This document shows positions 44,497-52,504 of a stretch of DNA of 64,000 bases, piece by piece. The notes below the pieces were generated by a model, which saw only the letters and a list, made by a program, of their open reading frames with translations, searched no databases and had not been told where the DNA came from. How positions within the stretch are numbered: the first letter of the stretch is position 1; each line of letters opens with the position of its first letter. The translations under genes were made by a program, and so were the position numbers. This DNA is from Streptomyces canus (GTDB taxonomy: Bacteria > Actinomycetota > Actinomycetes > Streptomycetales > Streptomycetaceae): the NCBI RefSeq assembly GCF_001514145.1, contig NZ_KQ948677.1, positions 1 to 64,000 of the forward strand. The letters are read 5' to 3'.

Positions 44497-44551
44497 AGGA
44501 ACCATGTACCTCGAACTCTCCATGACCGGCGGCACGCCCTGAACCCTCCTG

Positions 44552-44565
44552 TCCATTCATCGAAC
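44552..44565 (-). promoter_or_regulatory. Candidate IclR operator, site 4
   Basis: On the minus strand this reads GTTCGATGAATGGA, matching 12 of 14 bases of the site next to the IclR gene. It lies 117-130 bases upstream of the ALDH start, at a plausible promoter position. Confidence 0.5.
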
Positions 44566-44602
44566 AGCGGCGTGAGGGTCGTGCCGCCGGCCTTGCGGGA
44601 CG

Positions 44603-45007
44603 TCAGACCGGCGGAAACCGCCTGCCCATGACCATGTGCGCCAGGCGCCAGCCCTCCGCGGTCTCCTCCCAGACCTTCGTCACGGTCTCCTGCATCGGGA
44701 ACGGCGGGAGGTTCTCGTCGAGGACGGTGTACATATCGTGGAAGCACGTGGTGATCGCGGTGTTGCCACGCACAGTGATCTCGAGCTCCGTGGCCTTCGC
44801 GGAGACGGAGCGGCGGCGGGCCACATGAAAACGGGCCCAGGTCTCCCGGTCGTCGACCATTCCGACCGGGCCATGGACGACGCGGCTGTCCTCGAGCATG
44901 AGGGGGATCAACGCTTCTTCGCCCTCGACGAGAGCCACGAGCCATGCGGCCTCTGCCTGCTCGATCGCCTGGACGGCGTCGGTGGTTGCGTTGGACGTGG
45001 TGGTCAT
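44603..45007 (-). CDS. NTF2-fold (DUF4440-like) protein of Rieske module 1
   Basis: 134 aa (AIEQAEAAWLVALVEGEEALIPLMLEDSRVVHGPVGMVDDRETW ... TVRGNTAITTCFHDMY ... EGWRLAHMVMGRRFP). The ATG at 45007 overlaps the stop of the reductase gene (ATGA), so it is made together with the Rieske oxygenase and reductase. Paralogues occupy the same third place in module 2 and a solo place at 33001. The role is unknown; an NTF2 cavity could bind the aromatic product or stabilise the oxygenase. Confidence 0.82.
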   Translation of the reverse strand: MTTTSNATTDAVQAIEQAEAAWLVALVEGEEALIPLMLEDSRVVHGPVGMVDDRETWARFHVARRRSVSAKATELEITVRGNTAITTCFHDMYTVLDENLPPFPMQETVTKVWEETAEGWRLAHMVMGRRFPPV

Positions 45008-45966
45008 AGGTCCAGCTCCAGAATCGGTGAATGTGCTCGCGAGGAGCACGTGGTGAACATGCCGTCGGCGCGCTCACGATCGGTCAGGATGTCGTCGCGG
45101 TGGTCGGGTTCTCCGGCGAGTACGCGCACGATGCACTCACCGCAGATTCCCTGCTGGCAGGAGTAGGGGGCGTCGACGCCGTTGGCGAGCAGGACGTCGA
45201 GAACGCTCTCGCCGTCCCTGATCTCGTACTCGCCGCCGGCCTTGGCGAGCCGCACTGTGAAAGTCCCGCCGGCCGCGTGCGCGGCGGTGTCCTCCACGGG
45301 CGCGAAGCGCTCCTTGTGGATCGCTTCGGAGGGCCATCCCGCTCCGAGTGCGGAGGAGATCACGAAGTCCATGAAGCCCCCGGGACCGCAGACGTAGAGC
45401 GCCGTTTCGGGGTCGGGGCCGCCGACGTCGGTGGCGGTGCTGAATCGCTGGTCAGCCGGTCCGTCGTCGAAGTGGAGCCGAACACGGGGGTTGCGCTCCA
45501 ACTCCTCGACGAACGCCGAATCCGCCCGGCTCCGGCCGCAGTAGTGCAACTCGTACTCCGCGTCCCTGGCTTCGAGCGCGTGCGCCATCGCCAGCAGGGG
45601 AGTGACACCGATACCGCCGGCCACCAGCAGATGGCGACGTGCCTCGTCCGAGACCCCGAACCTGTTGCGCGGACGTGAGATCCGCAGCCTGTCGCCCTCA
45701 CGGAGCTGGTGCATCCCCAGCGAGCCGCCGCGCGAGGCCGCCTCGGCCAACACGGCCAGCCGATAGCGGGTGCGGTCGTGCGGCGGCCCGCACAGGGAGT
45801 ACTGACGGACCAGCCCGGCGGCACTGTCCACGAGGACGTCGACATGGGCACCGGCGGCGAACTCCGGGAGCTCGGCTCCGTCGCGACCGACCAGGTCGAG
45901 CACCACGATCCGGGCGGTCGCGTCGCGCCGGGCGACCACGATGGTGTCGAACCACTCGTTGCTCAT
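45004..45966 (-). CDS. PDR/VanB-type oxygenase reductase, module 1
   Basis: 320-aa phthalate-dioxygenase-reductase-type protein passing electrons from NAD(P)H through FMN and a [2Fe-2S] cluster to the Rieske oxygenase. The order is flavin domain (VRQYSLCGPPHD, matching RxYS), nucleotide domain (LLVAGGIGVTPLLAMA, ALYVCGPGGFMD) and plant-type ferredoxin domain at the C terminus with CQQGICGEC and a final Cys in TTCSS. Starts ten bases after the stop of the oxygenase gene. Confidence 0.92.
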   Translation of the reverse strand: MSNEWFDTIVVARRDATARIVVLDLVGRDGAELPEFAAGAHVDVLVDSAAGLVRQYSLCGPPHDRTRYRLAVLAEAASRGGSLGMHQLREGDRLRISRPRNRFGVSDEARRHLLVAGGIGVTPLLAMAHALEARDAEYELHYCGRSRADSAFVEELERNPRVRLHFDDGPADQRFSTATDVGGPDPETALYVCGPGGFMDFVISSALGAGWPSEAIHKERFAPVEDTAAHAAGGTFTVRLAKAGGEYEIRDGESVLDVLLANGVDAPYSCQQGICGECIVRVLAGEPDHRDDILTDRERADGMFTTCSSRAHSPILELDL

Positions 45967-45975
45967 GGTTCTGGC

Positions 45976-47262
45976 TCAGACGGCGGCGGCCGCGGCGTCG
46001 TCGCCTGCCGGGCGCTTGCCGAGGGTGAAGAGGCCGGTCTCGACGCGGTGGACCTCCGACGGGTCGCGGACGATGTTGATCGGGTCGCGCCCGGCCTCGA
46101 CGTCGTCGGCCATCGAGAGAAGCATGCGACGCAGCATGACGACGCCGCGGTCCCCGGTGGCCAGGGTCTCCTCGGAGTCCAGGGTGATCGCTCCCTGTGA
46201 GCCCTGGGCCTCCGTGTCGCCGGGGAACTTCTGGCGCTCCTCGTCGGTCAGCTCGTGGTTCTGCTTGCCGTTCTGCGTGATGCCGATGACGAAGCGGACC
46301 ATGCGCTCGGGGTCGTTCGTGCGGATCGAGAAGAAGACGCGGTGGCTGGTGTCGTCGGAGGGCACGACCCACAGCAGCTGGTCCGACCGTCCGTCGGGCG
46401 TGGGCTTCACGTAGTCCGGCAGGCCGAAGACGTTGGGCAGGTGCTGATCGACCGCGAAGCCGTACTCGGTGACCTCGCCGTCCTCGCCCTCCATCTCGAA
46501 CCGCTGGGTGTATTTCACGCCGTGGTCGGTGCGCTCGTACGTCAGGCGCTCGGCGATGGTGGCCGGGTCGAAGAAGTTCTCGGGGTAGCCGAAGGTGCCG
46601 GTGCCCAGCATCTGGTAGCCGCTGTGCGTGGAGTGGAGCCAGGTGACGTGCGTCGGGTCGGCGGAGTTCTCGTAGATGTTGAGCCAGCTGAAGTCCGTCG
46701 GCATGCCGAGGACTGCCGCGTGCGGGACCGGCCAGCTGGCGAAGTACTTCTCGTCCTCGGCGGGGTCCTCCAGCGCGTCGTAGCGGGGGAGTTCGGGCTT
46801 GAGCTCGGGCGGGCCCATGTAGACGAAGACCAGGCCGTAGCGCTCGGCTACGGGGTACCACGGCTGACGGGCGGCGTCGCGCCTGCGTCCCAGGCCCGGC
46901 TCGCAGGCCTGCTCGATGCAGCGGCCCTGGACGTCGAACTTCCAGCCGTGGTAGCAGCAGCGGATGCCGTCGTCCTCGACACGGCCGTAGAAGAGGCTGG
47001 CGCCACGGTGGGTGCAGCGCTCGATCACGACACCGGGGTTGCCCTGTCCGTCCCGGAACACGACCAGGTCCTCGCCCAGTACGCGGGTCTTCTGCGGCAG
47101 GGCGCCGGCGACGAGCGTTTCCGAGCTGGCGATCGGGTGCCAGTAGCGGCGCAGCGCCTCGCCCATGGGAGTTCCGGGCCCGACCTCGCGCAGCCGGGCG
47201 TTGTACGAGGGCTTCGGGCGACCGTAGGCCGTGCCGGTGTCGACTTCTGACGTGGTGGTCAT
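45976..47262 (-). CDS. Rieske non-haem iron oxygenase (phthalate-dioxygenase/VanA-like), module 1
   Basis: 428-aa alpha-only Rieske oxygenase. The Rieske cluster ligands are CTHRGAS (near 83) and CCYHGW (near 103). The mononuclear iron facial triad starts DPTHVTWLH (D-x2-H-x4-H near 205). The opening VGPGTPMGEALRRYWHPIASSE is typical of phthalate 4,5-dioxygenase and related O-demethylases. Start ATG 47262 has GGGAGA upstream; the further open frame to 47400 is not used. It is about 60 percent identical by eye over aligned blocks to module 2. Substrate unknown: ring hydroxylation or O-demethylation of a methoxy/carboxy aromatic are options. A TetR gene diverges from it. Confidence 0.91.
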   Translation of the reverse strand: MTTTSEVDTGTAYGRPKPSYNARLREVGPGTPMGEALRRYWHPIASSETLVAGALPQKTRVLGEDLVVFRDGQGNPGVVIERCTHRGASLFYGRVEDDGIRCCYHGWKFDVQGRCIEQACEPGLGRRRDAARQPWYPVAERYGLVFVYMGPPELKPELPRYDALEDPAEDEKYFASWPVPHAAVLGMPTDFSWLNIYENSADPTHVTWLHSTHSGYQMLGTGTFGYPENFFDPATIAERLTYERTDHGVKYTQRFEMEGEDGEVTEYGFAVDQHLPNVFGLPDYVKPTPDGRSDQLLWVVPSDDTSHRVFFSIRTNDPERMVRFVIGITQNGKQNHELTDEERQKFPGDTEAQGSQGAITLDSEETLATGDRGVVMLRRMLLSMADDVEAGRDPINIVRDPSEVHRVETGLFTLGKRPAGDDAAAAAV

Positions 47263-47367
47263 CGTGCTGTCTCCCGTGCGGCTCGGGCGCACAGCCAGTG
47301 GCGCGCGCAGGGCAGGGGAGACCACCTGCGAGGGCACCGCCATGTGCGACTCGAATAGGATTGTTAA

Positions 47368-47385
47368 TTCACATTCGCATTTCAC
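47368..47385. promoter_or_regulatory. AT-rich repeat upstream of Rieske module 1
   Basis: TTCACATTCGCATTTCAC lies in the divergent Rieske/TetR promoter region. Its TTCACA/GTGAA units and CGCAT core resemble the inverted repeat at 48184-48209 before the GlcG-like gene, so both may be bound by the TetR protein encoded between them. Confidence 0.4.
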
Positions 47386-47527
47386 TTCGCCGTGCGTCAA
47401 GAGTCACGTTCAGTGCTCCCTCGGACCGGGAGGGGTGGCCCGATGGCGGCCTCGGTCGCGGGTCGGTCGGGCATGTTGCCGTCCATGCCCGAGGTGTATG
47501 GCCCCTGGCTGCCTTTACGCTGGGGCG

Positions 47528-48169
47528 GTGAGTACCGAACCGACACTCGACCTGCCCCCGGCGCAGCAGGCGCGCAGCCGGCTGACTCAGCAGCGGATCC
47601 TGGAGGCGGGTACGGCCCTCCTCGAAGAGGGCGGTACCGAGGCGCTCACTGTCGCCGCTGTTGCTTCTCGGGCGGGCGTCTCGGTGGGCAGCGTCTATCG
47701 GCGGTTCGGTGACAAGGACCGCCTGCTCGCGGCGCTGCAGCACGACATGATCGACCAGTTTCGCGCCGACATCATTCACCGCTTCGCTCCACTGCGCACG
47801 GATCCGACCGCGCTGGTCGCCTCGGCGGTCACCGGGCTCACCGAGACGTATCGGGCGCATGAGCGTCTGATGCGCGTCTTTCTGGCCGCGGGCGCCACCG
47901 ATGCCGCCGTGGCTCGGGTCGGGTCCGAGGCCGCCATGGACGCCAAGCGTGTCTTCCGGCAGTTCTTGGAGCCGATCGTGCCGGTGATCGATGCGCCGGA
48001 GCCGGAGTTGCGCCTGGACGTCGTCTATCGCTTGATCTATGGGGCCTGTCAGAACCGCGTGCTGTATGGCGAACTGTTCGAGTCCGACCGGCCGCTGACG
48101 TGGTGCCAGCTCTCCGACGAGCTCGTGGGGGTCGCCTGCCTGTACCTCCTCGGCGTACCGGCGCAGTGA
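47528..48169 (+). CDS. TetR-family regulator
   Basis: 213 aa. The DNA-binding domain reads SRLTQQRILEAGTALLEEGGTEALTVAAVASRAGVSVGSVYRRFGDKDRLLAAL. I choose GTG 47528 since the upstream frame overlaps the divergent promoter; the ribosome site is weak (TGGGG). It lies between Rieske module 1 (divergent) and a GlcG/HbpS-like gene (downstream), both of which have GTGAA/TTCAC repeats in front, so it probably represses both. Confidence 0.86.
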   Translation: MSTEPTLDLPPAQQARSRLTQQRILEAGTALLEEGGTEALTVAAVASRAGVSVGSVYRRFGDKDRLLAALQHDMIDQFRADIIHRFAPLRTDPTALVASAVTGLTETYRAHERLMRVFLAAGATDAAVARVGSEAAMDAKRVFRQFLEPIVPVIDAPEPELRLDVVYRLIYGACQNRVLYGELFESDRPLTWCQLSDELVGVACLYLLGVPAQ

Positions 48170-48183
48170 GCTCGGGGCCCGTG

Positions 48184-48231
48184 ATGTGAATGCGAGGATC
48201 GCTTCACATTTTCGCCGGGCGGCGACATACT
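48184..48231 (+). promoter_or_regulatory. Promoter with inverted-repeat operator for the GlcG-like gene
   Basis: ATGTGAATGCGA and TCGCTTCACAT (48184-48195 and 48199-48209) form an inverted repeat with a one-base bulge. Its right arm holds TTCACA (48203-48208) as a -35 box, followed after 17 bases by CATACT (48226-48231) as a -10 box. A repressor bound here would block the promoter. Confidence 0.5.
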
Positions 48232-48264
48232 GGGCGCTCGGTCGTCGAGGAAAGGACCCGCTCC

Positions 48265-48687
48265 ATGCGAGAGCCGCTCAGCTATGAGATCGCGCACGGC
48301 GCCGCACTGGCCGCTCTCGAAGCTGGAAGGGCCGACGGGCACAAGGTGTGTGCTGTCGTGGTCAACCGAAGTGGCGTCACGAAGGTCCTTCTCAGCGACG
48401 ACGGCGTTGGCCTCCTCGGCGTGGAGACCGCGCGACGCAAGGCCTACACGTCGGCCGTGAGTGGCGTCCCCACGGCCAAGTTCGCCGCATTCGCCGCGTC
48501 CCCGCAGATGCAGGTGGCGCCTCCCCACCTGGTCGATGCCAACCTTCTGCCGGTCGCCGGCGGCGTGCCGATCGTGACGGTCGACGGGGAGGTCATCGGT
48601 GCGATTGGCGTGGGCGGGGCGGACGACGTCACCGACGACCGCATCGCGCAGCAGGCTCGTGATTCCGTCGCGAAGATCGTTGCGTAG
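48265..48687 (+). CDS. GlcG/HbpS-family small protein, copy 1
   Basis: 140 aa of the GlcG/HbpS (haem-degrading/cobalamin-adenosyl-like, DUF336) family: ALAALEAGRADGHKVCAVVVNRSGVTKVLLSDDGVGLLGVETARRKAYTSAVSGVPT, ending VPIVTVDGEVIGAIGVGGADDVTDDRIAQQA. No signal peptide, unlike secreted HbpS. ATG 48265 has AAAGGA upstream. The paralogue at 58955 has nearly the same N terminus (MREPLSY). Family members bind haem or small oxidised ligands; both copies here accompany Rieske modules. Confidence 0.85.
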   Translation: MREPLSYEIAHGAALAALEAGRADGHKVCAVVVNRSGVTKVLLSDDGVGLLGVETARRKAYTSAVSGVPTAKFAAFAASPQMQVAPPHLVDANLLPVAGGVPIVTVDGEVIGAIGVGGADDVTDDRIAQQARDSVAKIVA

Positions 48688-49245
48688 GTCGTTGCCTGGG
48701 GCCTGCCCCCTGGTCGGTGCGGCGGCTGGGCTGAGCGTCGCTGCCGTCGTCGCGACCCTGTGCGGCTGATCTCCGGTTCCGGTCGGCGTGACCTCGCATT
48801 GCTCGCCCGCCGCTCCCGGGAACCTTGACCCGGTTCGATGCGATGACGACGCTGCTCAAGCGGCAGGGTGAGCTGGAGTTCGCTGTCGAAGCACGTGTGT
48901 AGGACTCATGCCGAGGCCGGACGCAGTGGCGATCGTGACTCGCGCTTTGTCGCATGAGGCGGCGGCTCTCCCTGTTTTCGGGTCGGAGCCGGTCGCGGAT
49001 CGGCCGTCTGGACTCCGGCGCGACGCCGGCCCCGCGGCCTGGCGCCTTCCGGGCGGCTGTGCATCTCGTTGGGCGACGCCGTTGCCCGGGGGTGTTCGAT
49101 ATGCGCGAGAAGCGAAAGTAGTGAGAAGCGCCGGCAGCCGGCCGTACGAGCCGGCTTGTCTTTGTGTTCGCTCCGCGAGGCGCGCCGGCTTCGGGGAGTC
49201 GGCGTGCCTGAGCCCACGGGTGGGCGCCCGGCCGGTGTGAGGGGC
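48688..49245. other. Intergenic region with no supported gene
   Basis: About 560 bases. A short plus-strand stretch ending at about 48903 translates to protein-like FDAMTTLLKRQGELEFAVEARV before a stop and may be the tail of a lost gene. A 110-codon frame at 48908-49240 has no ribosome site or recognisable product. I see no other structure. Confidence 0.4.
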
Positions 49246-49740
49246 TCAGCCGCGGTCGCCGTCGCTGTGGTCGGGGTCGATGGCGTGCAGGATGCGCCGG
49301 CCGATGTGGGAGAGCTGTTTGACCTGCGCCTTGGTCAACGGGTCGAACACCAGGCGGCGCACTTCGGCGACGTGGCCGGGAGCGGCGCTGACGATCTTCT
49401 CGTATCCCTCGTCGGTCAGGGTGGCCAGGGTGTAGCGGCCGTCGGCCGGATCGGGGCGGCGATGGGCGTACCCCTTGCGTTCGAGACGGGCCACGACCTG
49501 AGAAAGACGGGAAAGCGAGCCCTCGGCGTACGCGGCGAGCGCGCTCATGCGCAGTTCCCGCTGCGGCGACTCCGACAGTGCCGCCATCACGCCGTACTCG
49601 AAGTGCGTCAGCCCTTCGTCGCGCAGTTGCGTGTCGAGTGCGTGTTCCAGGCGCCGCATGACGCCCATCAAGCCGAGCCAGGCGCGGCGCTCCTCCTCGT
49701 CAAGCCAGCGGGGCGCCACGTCAGTGGGGGTGTTCGTCAT
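49246..49740 (-). CDS. MarR-family regulator
   Basis: 164 aa from ATG 49740; an in-frame TTG three codons upstream is an alternative because the GGAGG is unusually close to the ATG. MarR features: THFEYGVMAALSESPQRELRMSALAAYAEGSLSRLSQVVARLERKGYAHRRPDPADGRYTLATLTDEG. It diverges from an NmrA-like/DUF6069 operon. Three or more GCTTGAAGT units in the shared promoter region are the probable operators. Such loci usually respond to electrophile or quinone stress. Confidence 0.88.
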   Translation of the reverse strand: MTNTPTDVAPRWLDEEERRAWLGLMGVMRRLEHALDTQLRDEGLTHFEYGVMAALSESPQRELRMSALAAYAEGSLSRLSQVVARLERKGYAHRRPDPADGRYTLATLTDEGYEKIVSAAPGHVAEVRRLVFDPLTKAQVKQLSHIGRRILHAIDPDHSDGDRG

Positions 49741-49765
49741 GCCCTCCAATGTACCGATGCTTCAT

Positions 49766-49843
49766 GCTTGAAGTGAATCCACCTCCTCTTCACTTGAAGC
49801 TTGAAGTCATTGCGGCTAGTTTTGAGTTAACGCTTGAAGTGAC
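49766..49843. promoter_or_regulatory. Multiple GCTTGAAGTGA operators between MarR and NmrA-like genes
   Basis: GCTTGAAGTGAA (49766-49777) and TTCACTTGAAGC (49789-49800) are exact reverse complements with an 11-base spacer. GCTTGAAGTC (49799-49808) and GCTTGAAGTGAC (49832-49843) follow. Four half-sites in under 80 bases of divergent promoter indicate cooperative binding by the MarR protein. Confidence 0.6.
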
Positions 49844-49888
49844 TGCCCGGGTGTTCCGTGCAGCATCGAAGCCTTGAGGAGTCCTCCC

Positions 49889-50497
49889 GTGAAGCTGCTC
49901 GTACTCGGTGCCACCGGTGCCACCGGGCGCCTGGTCGTCGACCGGGCCCTGGCAGCGGGCCACACCGTGCGTGCGCTCGTCCGCTCACCCCAGAAGCTGG
50001 ACGCCCGGCCCGGCCTCGACGTGGTTGCCGGGCAGGCGACCGACGTCGGTGACGTCACGCAGGCCATGTCGGGCGTGGGCGCGGTGATCGGTACGCTCGG
50101 CGCCGCCGGCGGAACCGTCATCACCGACGCCACGCAGGCCGTCATAGCCGGTGACGCCACCACCGGCGTCACCCGGCTCGTGGAGCTCTCCTCCTTCGCC
50201 GTGCTGCGCGAGCGCCTGAGCGCGCCCGCCAAGCTCATGTCCAGCACGGCCATGGGCGCCATGGTCAAGGACAAGGCTGCCGCCGAGGACGCGCTGCGTG
50301 CCAGCGACCTCGACTACACCCTCGTCCACGCCGTCCGCCTCACGAACGGCCCCGCCACAGGCGTCACCAAGCTGCTGCCCGAGTCGGCCACCCTGCGCAT
50401 GGGGGACACGATCAGCCGTGCCGACGTCGCCGCCTGGATGCTCACCGCGCTCACCGACACGACCACCAGCCGCCGCTCTGTCGTCATCGCCGGCTGA
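49889..50497 (+). CDS. NAD(P)-binding NmrA/BVR-B-like protein
   Basis: 202 aa, atypical SDR. KLLVLGATGATGRLVVDRALAAGHTVRALVRSP is the GxxGxxG-type cofactor site of NmrA/flavin-reductase-like proteins, and the C-terminal part (KDKAAAEDALRASDLDYTLVHAVRLTNGPATG, then ISRADVAAWML) is typical of the group. It may reduce quinones or flavins, or only sense redox state. The start is GTG 49889 with AGGAG seven bases upstream; the TTG at 49874 lies inside that site. First gene of a two-gene operon diverging from MarR. Confidence 0.87.
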   Translation: MKLLVLGATGATGRLVVDRALAAGHTVRALVRSPQKLDARPGLDVVAGQATDVGDVTQAMSGVGAVIGTLGAAGGTVITDATQAVIAGDATTGVTRLVELSSFAVLRERLSAPAKLMSSTAMGAMVKDKAAAEDALRASDLDYTLVHAVRLTNGPATGVTKLLPESATLRMGDTISRADVAAWMLTALTDTTTSRRSVVIAG

Positions 50498-50545
50498 CCC
50501 GACCCGTTTTCCCTGCCGCCTCCCCACCCGATCTGGAGAATCACC

Positions 50546-50986
50546 ATGAGCCACCAGCTCGCCACCCGCCCGGCCCGCCCCGGCGGTCTCGTCGTCGCAG
50601 GCGGTCTGATCGGTACCGCTGTCGTGGCGGTCGCCGTCAACGCCGTCGTCGCCGCGATAGCTCACGCCGCCGGCGCCTCGGACGACTTCGAGGCCCTCCA
50701 ACTGCCTGCCTACGCCGTCCTCACCGTTTTCGGAGTCTTGGCTGCCGCTGCCGCCTGGGCGATCATCCGCGCGCGCTCGGCGGACCCGGCCCGGCTGCTG
50801 CGCACCCTGGTGCCCGTCGTCCTGATCGTCAGCCTGATCCCGGACATCATGGTCGGCGTCTCCGACAGTCGGCCCGGCACCAGTTGGGGTGCCGTCATCG
50901 CCTTGATGGTCATGCACGTCGTCGTCGCCGTCATCGCCGTCCCTGCTTACCGGCGGCTCCTGCCCCTCCCCGCCACCCAGGGCTGA
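50546..50986 (+). CDS. DUF6069-family membrane protein
   Basis: 146 aa with four predicted membrane helices: GGLVVAGGLIGTAVVAVAVNAVVAAIAHAAG, YAVLTVFGVLAAAAAWAIIRAR, LVPVVLIVSLIPDIMVGV and WGAVIALMVMHVVVAVIAVPAYRRLLP. This is the pattern of DUF6069 proteins of Actinobacteria, of unknown function. Follows the NmrA-like gene by 48 bases and is likely co-regulated by MarR. Confidence 0.8.
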   Translation: MSHQLATRPARPGGLVVAGGLIGTAVVAVAVNAVVAAIAHAAGASDDFEALQLPAYAVLTVFGVLAAAAAWAIIRARSADPARLLRTLVPVVLIVSLIPDIMVGVSDSRPGTSWGAVIALMVMHVVVAVIAVPAYRRLLPLPATQG

Positions 50987-51084
50987 CCACCCAACATGCC
51001 GGGGCGACTGTCCCGGTCCCCCCTTCATGTCCCACTTCCCGCGCAGGCACATCTGCGTCCTCTCGAGAAGAGTGCGAAGCCCAC

Positions 51085-52110
51085 ATGGAAATCTCCGTAG
51101 CGGTCCCCACGGCAACCCTCCTGAAGAAGCGGTCCGGACGTGCGGCGTTGATCGCCGCGGCGGCCGTCCTGGTCTCGGCGCCGTACGCGTCCGCGGCGAC
51201 GGAGCAGCCGTCCCCGAAACCGGTCGTCACCGATGTGAAGGCCCTCGCCGCACTCGACTTCACCGCCGGCGACTCCCCGGAGAACATCACTGTCAACCCG
51301 GACAACTCGCTGACCGTCTCCACGCTGGGCGGGCACACTGCGGCGGGAGAGCACCCGGCACTGTTGCGGATCGACCCGTCCGGGCGCAGCACGGTGATCG
51401 TGGCAGGACAACAGGGCGACGCATTCAGCGGCATCACGCGCGACCACGACGGCACCACCTATTACAACGTGGTCTCTGATGACGCCTCCCGAGCCGGCAT
51501 ATGGAAGCTGCCCCCGGGCGGCGCCCCTCGCCGCGTCGCCGCTCTGCCCACCGACGGACTCCCCAACGGCCTGGCCCTCGACCCCGCCGGGCGCACCCTG
51601 TACGTGGCCGACAGCAACAAAGGCACGGTCTGGGCCGTCCCGGCCTCCGGCGGAAAGGCGACCGCCTGGCTGACCGACCCCGCCCTCGCGCCCGACCCGT
51701 CCGTCCCGTTCGGCGCGAACGGGCTCCGCTTCCACAGAGGCGCCGTCTGGGTCTCCAACAGCGCGCAGGGCACCCTGCTGCGCATCCCGGTCACCGCCAC
51801 CGGAGCCCCGGGCCGGATCCACACCGTGACCAGCGGCCTCACCAGCGTCGACGACTTCAACTTCCTCAACGACCGCACCGACGTGCTGTTCGCCGCGCAG
51901 AACGGCCTCAACCAGGTCGCGGTCGTCCACCCCGACGGGACCACCGAGACCGTCCTGACCGCCTCGGACGGCCTCGCTTCACCCACCTCCGTCGCGGTAC
52001 GCGGAAACCGGCTCTACATCACCAACGCCGGTTTCGCCGAGCCCCACGACGCGAAGGTGCAGCGCGCAAGGATCAACCCCGCCGTACTGAACTGCGGCCC
52101 GGCCTCCTGA
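51085..52110 (+). CDS. Secreted SMP-30/gluconolactonase-like beta-propeller protein
   Basis: 341 aa with a signal peptide (GRAALIAAAAVLVSAPYASAA). Six-bladed propeller repeats are visible, such as SGITRDHDGTTYYNVVSD, GLPNGLALDPAGRTLYVADSNKGTVWAVPASGG, FGANGLRFHRGAVWVSNSAQGTLLRIPV and SPTSVAVRGNRLYITNAGF, as in SMP-30/strictosidine-synthase-like proteins. Function could be lactonase, or a structural protein. The ribosome site is weak. A very strong terminator follows. A decayed partial copy of its 3' end lies at about 56107-56233. Confidence 0.8.
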   Translation: MEISVAVPTATLLKKRSGRAALIAAAAVLVSAPYASAATEQPSPKPVVTDVKALAALDFTAGDSPENITVNPDNSLTVSTLGGHTAAGEHPALLRIDPSGRSTVIVAGQQGDAFSGITRDHDGTTYYNVVSDDASRAGIWKLPPGGAPRRVAALPTDGLPNGLALDPAGRTLYVADSNKGTVWAVPASGGKATAWLTDPALAPDPSVPFGANGLRFHRGAVWVSNSAQGTLLRIPVTATGAPGRIHTVTSGLTSVDDFNFLNDRTDVLFAAQNGLNQVAVVHPDGTTETVLTASDGLASPTSVAVRGNRLYITNAGFAEPHDAKVQRARINPAVLNCGPAS

Positions 52111-52504
52111 ACCTGCCGCTGCCGGGATCCGCAGCAGTGCCTGCTGCGGATCCCGGCAACCAGGTCAGCCGAATTGAATGATCACAATGAACGGCCGGAA
52201 GTGACCGGGATCCGATCGAAGATGGTGCTCGTACAGGTCCACCCGGCCGCTCCGTCAGCGACGTGCTGACCCCTTCAGACGCCGATCCGGGCCCAGACTC
52301 TTCGAGCTGCCCGACGAGACCGTGGCGAGCACCGGCCAACTTGCTGGTGTGGATGAGTTTCCGCGCAGGCCTGGCCCGGCAATGCGCGACTGCTTTGCGA
52401 CGGCAGCTCCGCAGGCCGGCGCGCACAGGGCTCACCGAGTCACCCCACGCCGCCAGGTAGGATCGCCGCGCCGAGCGGGGCCCACCCCGGCGTCGGTGAA
52501 CGTC
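52111..52504. other. Convergent intergenic region between propeller and LysR genes
   Basis: About 390 bases. It begins with the perfect terminator listed separately. Open frames across the remainder have no recognisable product. Confidence 0.5.
52120..52158 (+). terminator. 18-bp perfect-stem terminator
   Basis: TGCCGGGATCCGCAGCAG (52120-52137) and its exact complement (52141-52158) flank a 3-base loop, nine bases after the stop of the propeller gene. It is one of the strongest hairpins in the window. Confidence 0.8.

Noticed and set aside
48908..49240. Possible 110-aa gene on the plus strand
   Set aside because: No ribosome site, no family, and cysteine/arginine-rich content typical of chance frames.
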